From Fischerella sp. PCC 9431 (lineage in GTDB: Bacteria > Cyanobacteriota > Cyanobacteriia > Cyanobacteriales > Nostocaceae), in contig NZ_KE650771.1 in NCBI RefSeq assembly GCF_000447295.1, positions 431,500-495,499 of the forward strand: a stretch of DNA of 64,000 nucleotides, read 5' to 3'. A model generated the notes under the pieces. It was not told the DNA's origin and ran no database searches. It saw only the letters and a program-made list of their open reading frames with translations. Both the position numbers and the translations under genes were made by a program. Positions 37,136-47,480 of the stretch are shown one piece after another (position 1 is the first letter of the stretch; each line of letters starts with the position of its first letter).

Positions 37136-37343
37136 AGTTAATATACTCTCAATTCGTTTGTCAAAGGCATTGTGAAAAGCGTGTTTCGGCTCCAAGTGAT
37201 TGTGATCTGCATTTTGCAGTTCTAGATGTTTATTGTACGCTCCCAACTGATCAATACCAGATGCTGGAGATAGACCTTTATATTTTGTCAATGATCAATG
37301 GGATTGAAGATTAGGGTGCGGGGATTGGGCATGGGGCATTGTG

Positions 37344-37393
37344 TATTACTTCTTCTCCCTGCACCCTTGTCCTCCTTGTCTCCCTTGTCTTCG
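37344..37393. repeat. CTCCTTGTC-type short tandem repeat
   Basis: Degenerate 9-bp units such as CTTGTCTCC, related to the minisatellite at 61512-61565 inside the metal-binding lipoprotein gene. Confidence 0.5.
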
Positions 37394-37504
37394 CAATTTT
37401 GAATTTTGAATTGTTTTATCCTGCACCGTCTGAGCGAAGAAACCATTAAAATACGTTAAGTATATTGCTGTTTAACCTTGGTTGCTGCTAAAGCAAAAAG
37501 TATT

Positions 37505-39316
37505 ATGACTGACGTTCCCGCAGCTCGTATTCGGAATTTTTGTATTATTGCTCACATTGACCACGGCAAATCTACCCTGGCTGACCGCTTGCTGCAAGTC
37601 ACTGGCACGGTAGACAACCGACTCATGAAAGAACAGTTCCTCGACAATATGGATCTGGAACGGGAGCGCGGCATTACCATCAAGCTGCAAGCAGCCCGGA
37701 TGAACTATACCGCCAAAGATGGTGAGCAGTACGTATTGAATTTAATTGATACTCCTGGTCATGTGGATTTTTCTTATGAAGTGTCTCGAAGTCTAGCAGC
37801 TTGCGAAGGCGCATTGTTGGTAGTAGATGCTTCCCAGGGTGTCGAAGCACAAACCTTGGCGAATGTTTATTTGGCACTAGAACATAACCTAGAAATTATC
37901 CCAGTGTTAAATAAAATTGACTTACCGGGAGCAGAACCAGACAGGGTAATTGGAGAAATCGAAGAGATCATTGGTTTGGATTGTAGCAGTGCGATTCTGG
38001 CTTCTGCTAAAGAGGGAATAGGTATTGATGAAATTTTGGAAGCAATTGTAGAGCGGGTTCCACCCCCACGCAATACGGTCAATGAACCTTTAAGAGCCTT
38101 GATTTTTGATAGCTACTATGATAGCTATCGGGGTGTGATTGTATATTTCCGGGTGATGGATGGAAATTTGAAGAAAGGCGATCGCATCCACTTAATGGCA
38201 TCTGGTAAGGAGTACGAAATCGACGAGTTAGGTGTACTTTCTCCCACCCAAAAGCAAGTGACTGATTTACACGCCGGCGAGGTAGGTTACTTGGCAGCTG
38301 CAATTAAAGCTGTAGCTGATGCCCGTGTTGGTGATACTATTACCCTAACTAATGCCAAGGCTACTGAGCCTTTGTCTGGGTACAAAGAAGCAAATCCGAT
38401 GGTATTCTGTGGTATGTTTCCCATTGACGCAGATCAATTTGAGGATTTGCGGGAAGCGTTAGAAAAGCTAAAACTGAATGACGCAGCTCTACACTATGAA
38501 CCAGAAACTTCCAGCGCTATGGGTTTTGGTTTTCGTTGCGGTTTTCTGGGATTGCTGCACATGGAAATTGTGCAAGAACGTCTAGAACGAGAATACAATC
38601 TAGACTTAATTATTACTGCGCCTTCAGTAGTTTACCGTGTTACTACTAATAAAGGTGAAGTACTCTACATTGATAACCCTAGTCATTTACCCTCTCCCAA
38701 CGAACGGGAAAAAATTGAAGAACCCTACGTTAAGGTAGAAATGATTACACCAGAGACTTTTGTCGGGACTCTGATGGAATTATCACAAAACCGACGTGGT
38801 GTGTTTAAAGATATGAAGTATCTCACCCAAGGACGTACGACGCTAACTTACGAATTACCGTTAGCAGAAGTCGTCACTGACTTTTTTGATCAGATGAAAT
38901 CGCGATCGCGTGGTTATGCGAGTATGGAATATCACCTGATCGGCTACCGTGAAAATCCTTTGGTGAAGTTGGATATTATGATCAACGGCGAACCTGTTGA
39001 TTCTTTGGCGATGATTGTTCACCGTGATAAAGCTTATGGTGTTGGGCGATCAATGGCTGAAAAGTTAAAAGAACTCATCCCTCGTCACCAATTCAAAGTT
39101 CCAATTCAAGCCGCTATTGGTAGTAAAGTGATCGCCAGCGAACACATTCCCGCCCTACGAAAAGACGTACTTGCCAAGTGCTACGGTGGTGACATCAGTC
39201 GGAAGAAAAAACTGTTGCAAAAGCAAGCCAAAGGTAAAAAACGGATGAAAGCTGTGGGTACAGTTGATGTTCCACAAGAAGCTTTTATGGCGGTGCTGCG
39301 TTTGGATCAGCAGTAA
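37505..39316 (+). CDS. lepA: Elongation factor 4 (LepA)
   Basis: 603 residues starting at ATG 37505 ([24 protein letters not shown]); an upstream in-frame TTG at 37478 is less likely because homologues start near this ATG. GTPase motifs: AHIDHGKST (G1), GITIKLQAA (G2), [10 protein letters not shown] (G3), [10 protein letters not shown] (G4) and ASAKEGIG (G5). Domains II, III/V and the LepA-specific C-terminal domain ([21 protein letters not shown]) follow. It back-translocates stalled ribosomes under stress. It is a single gene. The frame is complete and length is normal. Confidence 0.97.
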   Translation: MTDVPAARIRNFCIIAHIDHGKSTLADRLLQVTGTVDNRLMKEQFLDNMDLERERGITIKLQAARMNYTAKDGEQYVLNLIDTPGHVDFSYEVSRSLAACEGALLVVDASQGVEAQTLANVYLALEHNLEIIPVLNKIDLPGAEPDRVIGEIEEIIGLDCSSAILASAKEGIGIDEILEAIVERVPPPRNTVNEPLRALIFDSYYDSYRGVIVYFRVMDGNLKKGDRIHLMASGKEYEIDELGVLSPTQKQVTDLHAGEVGYLAAAIKAVADARVGDTITLTNAKATEPLSGYKEANPMVFCGMFPIDADQFEDLREALEKLKLNDAALHYEPETSSAMGFGFRCGFLGLLHMEIVQERLEREYNLDLIITAPSVVYRVTTNKGEVLYIDNPSHLPSPNEREKIEEPYVKVEMITPETFVGTLMELSQNRRGVFKDMKYLTQGRTTLTYELPLAEVVTDFFDQMKSRSRGYASMEYHLIGYRENPLVKLDIMINGEPVDSLAMIVHRDKAYGVGRSMAEKLKELIPRHQFKVPIQAAIGSKVIASEHIPALRKDVLAKCYGGDISRKKKLLQKQAKGKKRMKAVGTVDVPQEAFMAVLRLDQQ

Positions 39317-39386
39317 ACCTGAGTGAACTGTTAGGAATTTAGAGTTTGCAATTCGGAATTATCCTAATTCCGAATCTCTATTTTCA

Positions 39387-39707
39387 CTATCTGGGTGCAT
39401 ACATGATGATCACAACACTCACTAATGCTAAACCCGCTCCGATCAAGTCGTAATAATCAGGGGTGACTTGATCAATTTTCCAACCCCAAAACATTGCCAT
39501 AATAATAAATACACCACCATAAGCAGCATACACTCTACCGAAGTTGGCTGGTTGAAAAGTTGCGATCGCTCCATAAATCGCTAAAGCTATACCGCCTAAA
39601 ATCCCCCACCAAACTGACTTATCTTCTCGCAACCACAACCATACTAAATAGCCACCACTTAGTTCAAACAATCCAGCCAATACAAAATAAAAAAGTGATT
39701 TAAGCAT
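39387..39707 (-). CDS. YnfA/UPF0060 family small membrane protein
   Basis: 106 residues with four predicted transmembrane helices. LFYFVLAGLFELSGGYLVWLWLREDKS and RVYAAYGGVFIIMAMFWGWKID are typical of UPF0060. The function is unknown; the four-helix topology resembles small multidrug resistance-type transporters. It is complete and has the usual length. It is convergent with lepA. Confidence 0.9.
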   Translation of the reverse strand: MLKSLFYFVLAGLFELSGGYLVWLWLREDKSVWWGILGGIALAIYGAIATFQPANFGRVYAAYGGVFIIMAMFWGWKIDQVTPDYYDLIGAGLALVSVVIIMYAPR

Positions 39708-39837
39708 TTTTACGTAGGGTTAGGAAGAAGACTTCTGTCGAACTTACAGCAGATTTCAGGTAAATAAGGCACAAATTTTAAGAACAAAGGCATATACCAA
39801 GAGACTTTCAACCCTGTTCCCTGCTGTATGTTTCAAT

Positions 39838-39881
39838 AAAAAACCAACCCCTTGATCAAAAAAAGTGACTAGAGGGTTGGT
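39838..39881 (-). terminator. Rho-independent terminator after the amt gene
   Basis: On the minus strand CCAACCC (39874-39880) and GGGTTGG (39844-39850) enclose a 23-base loop, followed by six T residues (39838-39843). It lies about 30 bases past the amt stop. Confidence 0.7.
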
Positions 39882-39912
39882 ATTACTTAACAACAAATAA
39901 AACAATTTCCAA

Positions 39913-41517
39913 TTACAGAGTTGTAGGTAAATCTCCTGAAGTCGAAACTCCTCGATGGCTACTTGGCTCACTAAATCTGCCAGCATCCGCCTCTTTTACA
40001 AACCCACTGTAAGCTTCCATTCCGTGTTCGCCAATGTCCAGACCTTCTATCTCTTCTTCACGAGAGACTCTGATACCCAAAGTAGCTTTTAGTACCAAGA
40101 AGAAGATGGTGCTAAGAAGCACGGTCATACCGCCTACGGAAACAACACCAAGTAGCTGGGTGAAGAACTGACCTAAACCACCACCTGTAAATAGACCTTT
40201 AGCTGGGCCAAGTCCCTCACCATACCAGGAATAAACACCAGGACCAACAGCAAATAGACCAACTGCGAGAGTTCCCCAAACACCACAGACTAGGTGTACT
40301 GATATTGCTCCCACAGGGTCATCAATTTTGATTTTGTCAAAAAAGGTGACAGCGAAAACAACGATGACTCCCGCAATTAAACCAATGAAGAAAGAATAGC
40401 CTATGGTGACGTAAGCGCAAGGCGCGGTAATCGCAACCAAACCAGCCAAAATACCGTTAATGATCATGGATAAGTCTGGCTTACCCAAGTACAGCCAAGC
40501 TGTGATTGTAGCAGCGATACCACCGACAGCACCTGCCATGTTAGTAGTCAAGGCGATGTGGGTGATTGCACCAGGATCAGCAGCCATTACGGAACCGGGG
40601 TTAAATCCAAACCAGCCCAACCACAAAATCAAGCAGCCCAAGGTGGCTATACTCATATTGTGGCCAGGAATCGCTACAGTCTGTCCATCCTGAAATTTAC
40701 CAAGACGAGGTCCAAGCAGTGCGGCTCCCATCAAAGCAGCCCAACCACCAACGGAGTGAACCACTGTAGAACCAGCAAAATCCCAGAAACCTCTGTCAGC
40801 TAACCAGCCACCGCCCCAAATCCAGTGTCCGGTGATTGCGTAGGAAATACCGACAAGTAAAAGGCTGAAAATGAGAAAGTCAACGAACTTAATGCGTTCA
40901 GCAACAGCACCAGACACAATTGTGGCTGCGGTTCCGGCAAAAACTAGCTGGAATAAAAATTTAGCAGCGAGGGGAACACCAGTCCAACTGAGAGCGCTAA
41001 ATACTCCTTTGTAAGCGTCTCCTGTTAAAGGACTGTTATCAGCCCCTTGCAAGAAAAATCCACTCAAGCCAATAAAGTCATTCCCATTGCCAAACATCAA
41101 GCCAAAACCAATTGCCCAAAAAGCAACAGTGGCAAGAGCAAATACAATTAGGTTTTTGGCAAGCACGTTAACAGCGTTTTTCTGACGGCAAAAGCCAGTT
41201 TCTAACATACAGAAACCAGCGTTCATGAAAAACACTAAAAAAGCTGCGATCGCTACCCACAAAGTATCAAGCGCAACCTTTAATTCGGCTGTGCTTGGGC
41301 CAGCAGCAGCAGGAGTTTCTTGAGCAACTGCTACATAACCCCAACCCAACACAATTAAACAAGCTAAGGGAATACAAGCTTGCCAACTCGGAGACAAGCG
41401 TTTGATTACCCATAAAAATTGACTGAGAATTGAATTTGATTCTGTTTTGCTGACGTTCCAGTTTCTTGACTGTCGCCTATGTTTTGCTGTCGATTTTTTT
41501 TTGTTCTTCAACATCAT
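39913..41517 (-). CDS. amt: Ammonium transporter (Amt family), first copy
   Basis: 534 residues with an N-terminal extension of about 75 residues including a hydrophobic signal-like stretch ([21 protein letters not shown]), then about 11 transmembrane helices. Motifs include [39 protein letters not shown], the first pore His in [18 protein letters not shown], and the second in [20 protein letters not shown]. Amt conducts ammonia/ammonium across the cytoplasmic membrane. The long basic N-terminus may carry processing information. A second amt gene lies at 50957. An NtcA-like site lies about 670 bases upstream (42187). Confidence 0.94.
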   Translation of the reverse strand: MMLKNKKKSTAKHRRQSRNWNVSKTESNSILSQFLWVIKRLSPSWQACIPLACLIVLGWGYVAVAQETPAAAGPSTAELKVALDTLWVAIAAFLVFFMNAGFCMLETGFCRQKNAVNVLAKNLIVFALATVAFWAIGFGLMFGNGNDFIGLSGFFLQGADNSPLTGDAYKGVFSALSWTGVPLAAKFLFQLVFAGTAATIVSGAVAERIKFVDFLIFSLLLVGISYAITGHWIWGGGWLADRGFWDFAGSTVVHSVGGWAALMGAALLGPRLGKFQDGQTVAIPGHNMSIATLGCLILWLGWFGFNPGSVMAADPGAITHIALTTNMAGAVGGIAATITAWLYLGKPDLSMIINGILAGLVAITAPCAYVTIGYSFFIGLIAGVIVVFAVTFFDKIKIDDPVGAISVHLVCGVWGTLAVGLFAVGPGVYSWYGEGLGPAKGLFTGGGLGQFFTQLLGVVSVGGMTVLLSTIFFLVLKATLGIRVSREEEIEGLDIGEHGMEAYSGFVKEADAGRFSEPSSHRGVSTSGDLPTTL

Positions 41518-42479
41518 GCTCTATACCGTCGTTAACTGAAGAAAATTACGTTAAGCAGAAAGAGCGCTCTCCCAAAGCTAAACAAGTGCTTTTTTATATT
41601 TTGGTTATTACACAAGTTTCTCTTAAAACTTGCAGATTCTCAATGCTTTACCAGCTGTTTTTGATAAATTTGAGAATCAAATAACCGAATTTATATTCAA
41701 GAAGTAGCAACTAAACTTTGGTGATACTACAGACATTCTTAAGAAATTATTATTATGTAGTTTCATCAATAGTCAAGTATCCTTCACTGACTCTTTATTT
41801 TTTGTTTTCAAAGAAAATATGATTTGTTTGTGTAAGCATAAGTTTGTCAAAAGATCTCATTTAAAATAACAGTAACAATGAACAATATTTTTGTTCAAAT
41901 CACTCAACCTAGCGTAAAGTTTATCTCACTAAACTTTAAAAAAGTTTAAATATTCGCCTCAACAATTAACCTAAATAAAATCAAGAAGGTTATTCTGACA
42001 TTTATTAATTTGGTCAAAATTTTAACAATATTCACACTTATAAAGTGTAGAAAGACATGCTAAAAAGTGTATCTAAATAGATTTACAGATTGCATGAGAT
42101 CAAAGCGATGAAACATTTTTGTGGATATTACGAAATAAATTATTTCGTTAGATAGTGTATTTTTAAACTTGAGTTTCTAAAAATCTGTAACATTAAATAC
42201 AATTTATTTTGATTGTTCCATCGCTACATATGTCAATCTCGGTCTTAGAGCTTGGATTATTTAGCTGTATCAATATTTATCTGAAGCTAGATCAAAAACT
42301 TGAATAAGTATTAAAAATTTTTAATATTTTTGTGGAAACGAATATTATTTTTAAATAGATTGACATTATATTGAGTACATACAAAATCTTTTTCTAATTC
42401 TTTGAACTAAATTGATTATTTAATTCATTTTTTATTTTTTGACACAACGTATCAATTAAAACCTAGTCATCAAAAATAA
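41518..42479. other. 962-base AT-rich gap between amt and purE
   Basis: No coding frame is supported. It contains a palindrome ACGAAATAA-A-TTATTTCGT (42130-42148) and a perfect NtcA-type site (42187-42200). Unusually long for this region; a long leader or small RNA cannot be excluded. Confidence 0.4.
42187..42200. promoter_or_regulatory. Possible NtcA-binding site GTA-N8-TAC upstream of amt
   Basis: Perfect GTA-N8-TAC (N8 = ACATTAAA). On the minus strand a TACACT hexamer lies about 30 bases further on, a little more than the ideal 22-23. Because the distance to amt is about 670 bases, it would need a long leader. In AT-rich DNA such a match can be by chance. Confidence 0.4.
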
Positions 42480-42998
42480 TTACATCTGTTTTAAATACTG
42501 CTGGTATCCAATTTGCTCAAGTTTAGCTTGCTTTGTCATTACCGAATTGGACAAATTTTGACGATATTCTTGTACTTTTTCTTGTAGTTCCGGCTGTTGG
42601 GTAGCAAGAATTTGTACCGCCAAAAGTCCAGCATTTGTAGCATTACCAATTGCTACTGTGGCGACAGGAATTCCCGCAGGCATTTGTACAATAGAATACA
42701 AAGAATCGACACCTTGTAAATGACGACTAGGTACAGGAACACCAATCACAGGTAGCGGGGTTAAAGATGCAACCATACCAGGAAGATGAGCAGCACCACC
42801 CGCACCAGCAATAATTACCTTAATACCTCGTTCATGAGCAGATTGAGCATATTCCACCATTCGTTCTGGGGTACGATGAGCGCTGACGATCGCCACTTCA
42901 ACAGCAACACCAAAATCTTCACAAATAGCGATCGCACCCTGCATGGTAGGTAAATCAGAATCGCTGCCCATAATAATACCGACAAGAGGTTGAGTCAT
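42480..42998 (-). CDS. purE: N5-carboxyaminoimidazole ribonucleotide mutase (PurE)
   Basis: 172 residues. The conserved start [26 protein letters not shown] and the substrate-binding stretches SAHRTPERM and [27 protein letters not shown] are intact. It moves the carboxyl group from N5-CAIR to make CAIR in purine synthesis. The C-terminal part has a short extension rich in Gln and Lys. It stands alone, with an STRR array directly upstream of its start. purK is not seen. Confidence 0.96.
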   Translation of the reverse strand: MTQPLVGIIMGSDSDLPTMQGAIAICEDFGVAVEVAIVSAHRTPERMVEYAQSAHERGIKVIIAGAGGAAHLPGMVASLTPLPVIGVPVPSRHLQGVDSLYSIVQMPAGIPVATVAIGNATNAGLLAVQILATQQPELQEKVQEYRQNLSNSVMTKQAKLEQIGYQQYLKQM

Positions 42999-43003
42999 AA
43001 AAT

Positions 43004-43056
43004 TGGGGATTGGGGATTGGGGATTGGGGATTGGGGATTGGGGATTGGGGATTGGG
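43004..43056. repeat. STRR array, seven perfect TGGGGAT heptamers
   Basis: Units start every seven bases from 43004 to 43046 with a partial eighth. The array begins five bases upstream of the purE start codon (minus strand), within its 5' leader or promoter. Confidence 0.95.
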
Positions 43057-43215
43057 TAAAGGATTTTTGTTTTGACTTTTATCTTCTCTAACCTTTAGCC
43101 TTTAGCCTTTAGTCTCTGTTAATCTCTGCTCCGTTTGTTAGAGATCATCATCTCATTTATCTGCGTAATTCGTGATTCAGCCTAAAATCTAAGTCAGAAA
43201 TAATTGTAAATTCCG

Positions 43216-44406
43216 ATGCCCGATCCTCGATCCCCAATCCCCGATCCCTTTCCTATAGACATTGTTAACGCACGAGTACCTGGTTACAAAGATTTGCAGA
43301 TGATTGTTGTGAATAGCCAAGGCATAATTGAACAAATCTTGCCAATGGGTACGGTATATAAAAGAGTTATACCACCTGATTTGCCAGTCTTGGATGTTGC
43401 AGGTGATTGGATTTCGCTTGGTGGTGTTGATTTACAAATTAATGGGGCGTTAGGTTTAGCGTTTCCCGATTTAAACCCGGAAAATTCTGATTTATTGTTA
43501 AAAATATCCGATTTTTTGTGGAATGCGGGGGTAGATGTTTTTTTACCAACTTTAGTGACTACTTCAGTCGAAAATATTCAGCGATCGCTTGCGGTTATTG
43601 CTGAGTTTATAGCAACTTTCCCTGTATCCCCAATTTTAGGTGTTCATCTAGAAGGGCCATTTTTAAATTTTCACAAACGTGGCGCTCACCCACCCGAATA
43701 TTTGTTGTCTTTGACAATAGATGAAGTCAAACGGGTATTAGGAGATTATGCAGATATTGTCAAAATTATTACCCTTGCGCCAGAGTTAGATGCAACGGGT
43801 GAAGTAATTCCTTACTTACGTTCAAAAGATATCACTGTTAGTTTAGGACATTCCCAAGCGACAGCGACACAAGCACAACAAGCTTTTAGATTAGGTGCGA
43901 CAATGGTGACTCATGCTTTTAATGCTATGCCACCATTACACCATCGTGAACCAGGATTATTAGGTGCAGCAATTACTCATTCGGAAGTGATGTGTGGTTT
44001 TATTGCCGATGGACAACATGTTGCACCCATAATGCTAGATATATTACTGCGTGCTAGTCATAATGACAAAGGACTTTTTCTAGTCAGCGATGCTTTGTCA
44101 CCTTTGGGCTTACCCGATGGTATTTATCCTTGGGATACTCGACAAATAGAAGTGAAAGACGGTACAGCACGACTACCTGATGGAACTTTATCAGGGACAA
44201 CTTTACCGTTGCTCGCAGGAGTGCAAAACTTGGTGAAGTGGGGAATCTGTGATCTAGAAGTGGCGATCGCCCTTGCTACGGATGCACCTAGAAAAGCGAT
44301 CGGTTTATCAACAAGTATAGTTGGTGCTTGTGCTACCCAATTATTGCACTGGCAATTTGATCAAGCAACAAACAAACTAACTTGGAAAAGATTATATGAT
44401 AACTGA
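43216..44406 (+). CDS. nagA: N-acetylglucosamine-6-phosphate deacetylase (NagA)
   Basis: 396 residues, amidohydrolase fold. GVDLQINGALGLAFPD, GVHLEGPFLNFHKRGAHP (metal-binding Glu in HLEGP), VSLGHSQATATQAQQAFRLGATMVTHAFNAMPPLHHREPG, and LVSDALSPLGLPDG (catalytic Asp) are the expected landmarks. It deacetylates GlcNAc-6-phosphate from cell wall recycling. The first 13 residues (MPDPRSPIPDPFP) are encoded by an STRR sequence (GATCCCCGATCCC-type), so the start codon appears to have been supplied or moved by the repeat; the conserved part begins at IDIVNARVPGY. ATG 43216 is the only clear start. Confidence 0.9.
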   Translation: MPDPRSPIPDPFPIDIVNARVPGYKDLQMIVVNSQGIIEQILPMGTVYKRVIPPDLPVLDVAGDWISLGGVDLQINGALGLAFPDLNPENSDLLLKISDFLWNAGVDVFLPTLVTTSVENIQRSLAVIAEFIATFPVSPILGVHLEGPFLNFHKRGAHPPEYLLSLTIDEVKRVLGDYADIVKIITLAPELDATGEVIPYLRSKDITVSLGHSQATATQAQQAFRLGATMVTHAFNAMPPLHHREPGLLGAAITHSEVMCGFIADGQHVAPIMLDILLRASHNDKGLFLVSDALSPLGLPDGIYPWDTRQIEVKDGTARLPDGTLSGTTLPLLAGVQNLVKWGICDLEVAIALATDAPRKAIGLSTSIVGACATQLLHWQFDQATNKLTWKRLYDN

Positions 44407-44493
44407 TAATTGTACAGACGCGATTGATCACGTCTCTAACTAACTAATAGATGATACTTTAAACCATTGGGTACTCTTCGATAACTAAATTTC

Positions 44494-45180
44494 ATGAACG
44501 CAGCCGACGATAAAACCATTGTTAAAGAATATTTCAATTCCACAGGCTTTGATCGCTGGAGACGTATATATGGCGATGGCGAAGTCAACAAAGTCCAGCT
44601 AGATATCCGCAATGGACATCAGCAAACCGTAGATAAAGTAATCGGCTGGTTAAAAGCAGATGACAATCTCTCAGGATTATCTATCTGTGATGCTGGGTGC
44701 GGTGTAGGTAGTCTCAGCATCCCCTTGGCTGAAGCAGGCGCAAAAATATATGCCAGCGATATTTCTGAGAAAATGGTAGAAGAAGGCAAGCAAAGAGCTT
44801 CTCAAATCTTGGCAAATCCAGAAAATCTGACTTTTGCAGTTCAAGATCTAGAAACTCTCAGTGGTAGCTACCATACGGTGATTTGTTTGGATGTTCTGAT
44901 CCACTATCCCCAAGAAAAAGCAGATGCAATGATTTCTCATCTTTGTTCTTTAGCACAGTCGCGCTTAATTCTTAGCTTTGCTCCCAAAACTTGTGCTTTG
45001 ACAATCCTCAAGAAAATTGGGAGTTTCTTTCCAGGGCCAAGTAAAGCGACTCGTGCATATCTACACCGCGAAGCTGACGTTGTCAAGATCCTTGAGAAAA
45101 ACGGTTTTGTTGTGCAACGAGAATCAATGACACGCACTCGGTTTTATTTCTCTCGCTTATTGGAAGCTAGCCGTAAGTAA
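44494..45180 (+). CDS. chlM: Magnesium protoporphyrin IX methyltransferase (ChlM)
   Basis: 228 residues. The N-terminus DKTIVKEYFNSTGFDRWRRIYGDGEVNKVQ is diagnostic for ChlM/BchM. The SAM site is SICDAGCGVGSLSIPLAEAG and the acidic loop YASDISEKMVEEGKQRA. It methylates the C13 propionate of Mg-protoporphyrin IX in chlorophyll synthesis at the membrane. The C-terminal region (ADVVKILEKNGFVVQRESMTRTRFYFSRLLEAS) is typical. It is complete. The small membrane-protein genes follow after 38 bases and may be co-transcribed. Confidence 0.96.
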   Translation: MNAADDKTIVKEYFNSTGFDRWRRIYGDGEVNKVQLDIRNGHQQTVDKVIGWLKADDNLSGLSICDAGCGVGSLSIPLAEAGAKIYASDISEKMVEEGKQRASQILANPENLTFAVQDLETLSGSYHTVICLDVLIHYPQEKADAMISHLCSLAQSRLILSFAPKTCALTILKKIGSFFPGPSKATRAYLHREADVVKILEKNGFVVQRESMTRTRFYFSRLLEASRK

Positions 45181-45218
45181 GGCTAAGATGGCGACAAGAT
45201 GTAATATCTTGTCGCGTT

Positions 45219-45638
45219 ATGAAACTTATTAAAAAAGTATCTGCTGGTGTCTTGCTTACATTTGGTTTTCTCTTTTTGGCGATCGCCTCTGTTGAGATAC
45301 TTACATATAACCAAAAGCCGACTCCACAGGAAAAACAAGAAGCCGCAGATACTATGATTGGCGGTTTCGTTTTTGGCTTACCAGCTGTAGCATATGGAGG
45401 ATGGCTGGTATGGAGTTTGCGTAAACAACACAAAAATTTATTAAGCGATCGCCTCCAATCTACATTTTATCGTCTCATCGAAGAAAATAGCGGTACAATT
45501 TCCGTATTGTCTTTTGCCAAGCAAGCAGAGGTAACTGGTGAGGAAGCAAGACAGTATCTAGATGCAAAAGCAAAAGAATTTAATGCCACATTTGATGTTA
45601 ATCCTCAAGGTGGCGTTTATTACCATTTTCATATGTAA
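45219..45638 (+). CDS. Small membrane protein, first of a tandem paralogous pair
   Basis: 139 residues. Two transmembrane helices at the N-terminus (VSAGVLLTFGFLFLAIASVEIL and VFGLPAVAYGGWLVWSL) with a hydrophilic linker, then a cytoplasmic C-terminal domain of about 65 residues that looks like a winged-helix fold (LQSTFYRLIEENSGTISVLS, EEARQYLDAKAKEFNATFDV, GGVYYHFHM). The next gene encodes a paralogue with the same layout. Function unknown; I do not recognise a named family. Confidence 0.7.
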   Translation: MKLIKKVSAGVLLTFGFLFLAIASVEILTYNQKPTPQEKQEAADTMIGGFVFGLPAVAYGGWLVWSLRKQHKNLLSDRLQSTFYRLIEENSGTISVLSFAKQAEVTGEEARQYLDAKAKEFNATFDVNPQGGVYYHFHM

Positions 45639-45724
45639 AACTTGTTTTTTGTTGTTGATAACTATCAACTAGCAACTACTAAGCACCATTAACAAAAACA
45701 AAAACTGTTATCTCAAGAGGAATT

Positions 45725-46210
45725 ATGAAAACTGGTGAAAAATTGGCTGCGGGCTGGCTGCTAACTCTGGGATTTATGTTTTTAACTTTATCAGTATCAG
45801 CAGCCATAGACAAACATAATATGCTCAAACCTATATCTCCAGCCTATGATGATCAAGCAATAGACATTAGGAATAGAGAAGCTTTGGCTGCACTTGATGT
45901 AACTGCCAAACAAGGTTTAATATTTGGTGTTCCTACCCTGGCTTTAGGGGGATGGTTAGCAATAGGATTATTTCATCAAAGTCGCAGAAATAAAAAGGCT
46001 TTAGAACAACAGGTTAGTGAACATTTGCAATCGACTTTTTATCAGATGTTGCAACAAAATCATGGACAGATCACTCTTTTAAAATTTGCGATGCAATCTC
46101 AGCTACCTGCACCAGTCGCCAGACAATATTTGGATGAACAAGCCAAAGTATTTAATGCTAATTATAAGATTAGCGAAGAGGGGGGAATTTCCTATCATTT
46201 TGACCTTTAG
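45725..46210 (+). CDS. Small membrane protein, second of a tandem paralogous pair
   Basis: 161 residues with AAGAGGAA ribosome binding site. It has the same plan as the gene before: helix 1 LAAGWLLTLGFMFLTLSVS, a longer linker, helix 2 LIFGVPTLALGGWLAIGLF, and the C-terminal domain LQSTFYQMLQQNHGQITLLK...ARQYLDEQAKVFNANYKI...GGISYHFDL. The pair is clearly derived by duplication and then diverged. DUF423 gene follows after 21 bases. Function unknown. Confidence 0.7.
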   Translation: MKTGEKLAAGWLLTLGFMFLTLSVSAAIDKHNMLKPISPAYDDQAIDIRNREALAALDVTAKQGLIFGVPTLALGGWLAIGLFHQSRRNKKALEQQVSEHLQSTFYQMLQQNHGQITLLKFAMQSQLPAPVARQYLDEQAKVFNANYKISEEGGISYHFDL

Positions 46211-46231
46211 ATCATTGATTGGGAAACTCTA

Positions 46232-46612
46232 ATGACGCAAATATTTTTAAGTTTGGCAGCTATTTTAGGCGGTTTATCTGTGGCTGCGGGGGCTTTTGCT
46301 TCTCATGCTTTGAAAGAAAGAATTAGTGAGCGATCGCTTTTAATTTTTGAAACAGGCGCTCGCTACCAAATGTATCATGCTTTGGCATTGTTAGCTGTAG
46401 CAATATTATTACTTAATCTCAAAGACCCTCCACCTAGTTTAATTGCAAGTGGGTGGTTGTTTGTGATTGGTGTTGCAATTTTTTCTGGCAGTTTATATGC
46501 CTTGAGTTTAACAGGTTTTAAGTATTTAGGAGCAATCACGCCGTTAGGAGGAGCAGCTTTTATCGCTGGTTGGTGTGCTTTGGCTTTTGCTGCTTGGAAT
46601 TTGAAGTTGTAG
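46232..46612 (+). CDS. DUF423 family membrane protein
   Basis: 126 residues with four predicted transmembrane helices. LSLAAILGGLSVAAGAFASHALKERI at the N-terminus and ITPLGGAAFIAGWCALAFAAW at the C-terminus are typical of DUF423. The family is widely conserved but has no assigned function. It follows the paralogous pair after 21 bases and is probably in the same transcription unit. Confidence 0.88.
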   Translation: MTQIFLSLAAILGGLSVAAGAFASHALKERISERSLLIFETGARYQMYHALALLAVAILLLNLKDPPPSLIASGWLFVIGVAIFSGSLYALSLTGFKYLGAITPLGGAAFIAGWCALAFAAWNLKL

Positions 46613-46690
46613 GAAATAGGCGATCGGGGAAAAAGGGAAGGGAGATTAGAGAATTCCATCGGATTGTTATACTTCACACAGGAATAAACT

Positions 46691-46785
46691 GAGCTTTTAA
46701 CTGTCATTCTGAGCGAAGCAAAGAATCGGTGTGTAGTGACTTTACAGAAGTAGCCGTAGAAGCATCTACAGTATGACAAAAGCTC
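46691..46785. repeat. Inverted-repeat element containing the TTCTGAGCGAAGCAAAGAATC phrase
   Basis: Arms GAGCTTTT-aact-GTCAT (46691-46707) and ATGAC-AAAAGCTC (46773-46785) bound a 95-bp block carrying the GAGCGAAGCAAAGAATC phrase, a very common dispersed repeat in cyanobacteria. It is probably a small non-coding repeat or MITE remnant. Confidence 0.55.
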
Positions 46786-47031
46786 AAATTGTAACCGTGC
46801 GAAGTATATATAAGTTACTGATTAAACGTATATTTACATTATTAAATTTTAGCTTGATACTTGAATGCTAGTATAGGATTCTTTTTTATTTAAACTTAAA
46901 ATTAATAAATTTGCAGCAATAATTAATACTGATAATATAGTTATACTTAATTGAATACATACTCTACATATACATGAAGGGTATGAACAAAAAATTAAGT
47001 GAGAAGTATATACAATAATACGCTTAAGTTC

Positions 47032-47114
47032 AGATCCCCCCACCTGTGGCGACCCCTTTTTGATGGGGTAAAACACTGTTGTTAACTCCTTTAAAAATGG
47101 GGTTGGGGGGATCT
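47032..47114. repeat. Inverted repeat with AGATCCCCCC arms
   Basis: AGATCCCCCC (47032-47041) and GGGGGGATCT (47105-47114) flank a GC-richer block with CCCCTTTTTGATGGGG inside. It contrasts with the AT-rich surroundings and looks like a dispersed repeat. The open frame running leftwards from it (46849-47076, minus) starts inside the repeat and is not supported as a gene. Confidence 0.6.
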
Positions 47115-47480
47115 TAAAAAATTTAAAACGCTAACTGAACCGTATTGATATATACAAACAATTACCTGACAAATATAAGAGGATGTAATCAGCGTACTTA
47201 TATAGTAAGTACCAAAAATTATCCCTGGTTTTGATATTGGTAATGAAGATTTGAGTTTGTATATTTAAACACGAAAGATAACAGGCTTAAGTGTATTTTT
47301 TGATCACATATTTGATTTAATTTTTGAACTAAATCATAACCATGAGCTTGATAAATAGCTCAATTAGATAAGTTTACAGAGTTTTAGATTACTGAGATAC
47401 GTAAATCGTTAAAATAAAAATTTTTACTCAAATGTTTTATTAGTATCAATTTATTCCCAAAAGTGCCTGTAGGTAACGCA

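Noticed and set aside
46849-47076. Minus-strand ORF of 75 residues with hydrophobic stretch
   Set aside because: It starts inside the GATCCCCCC repeat block and has no ribosome binding site, so it looks like a chance frame.
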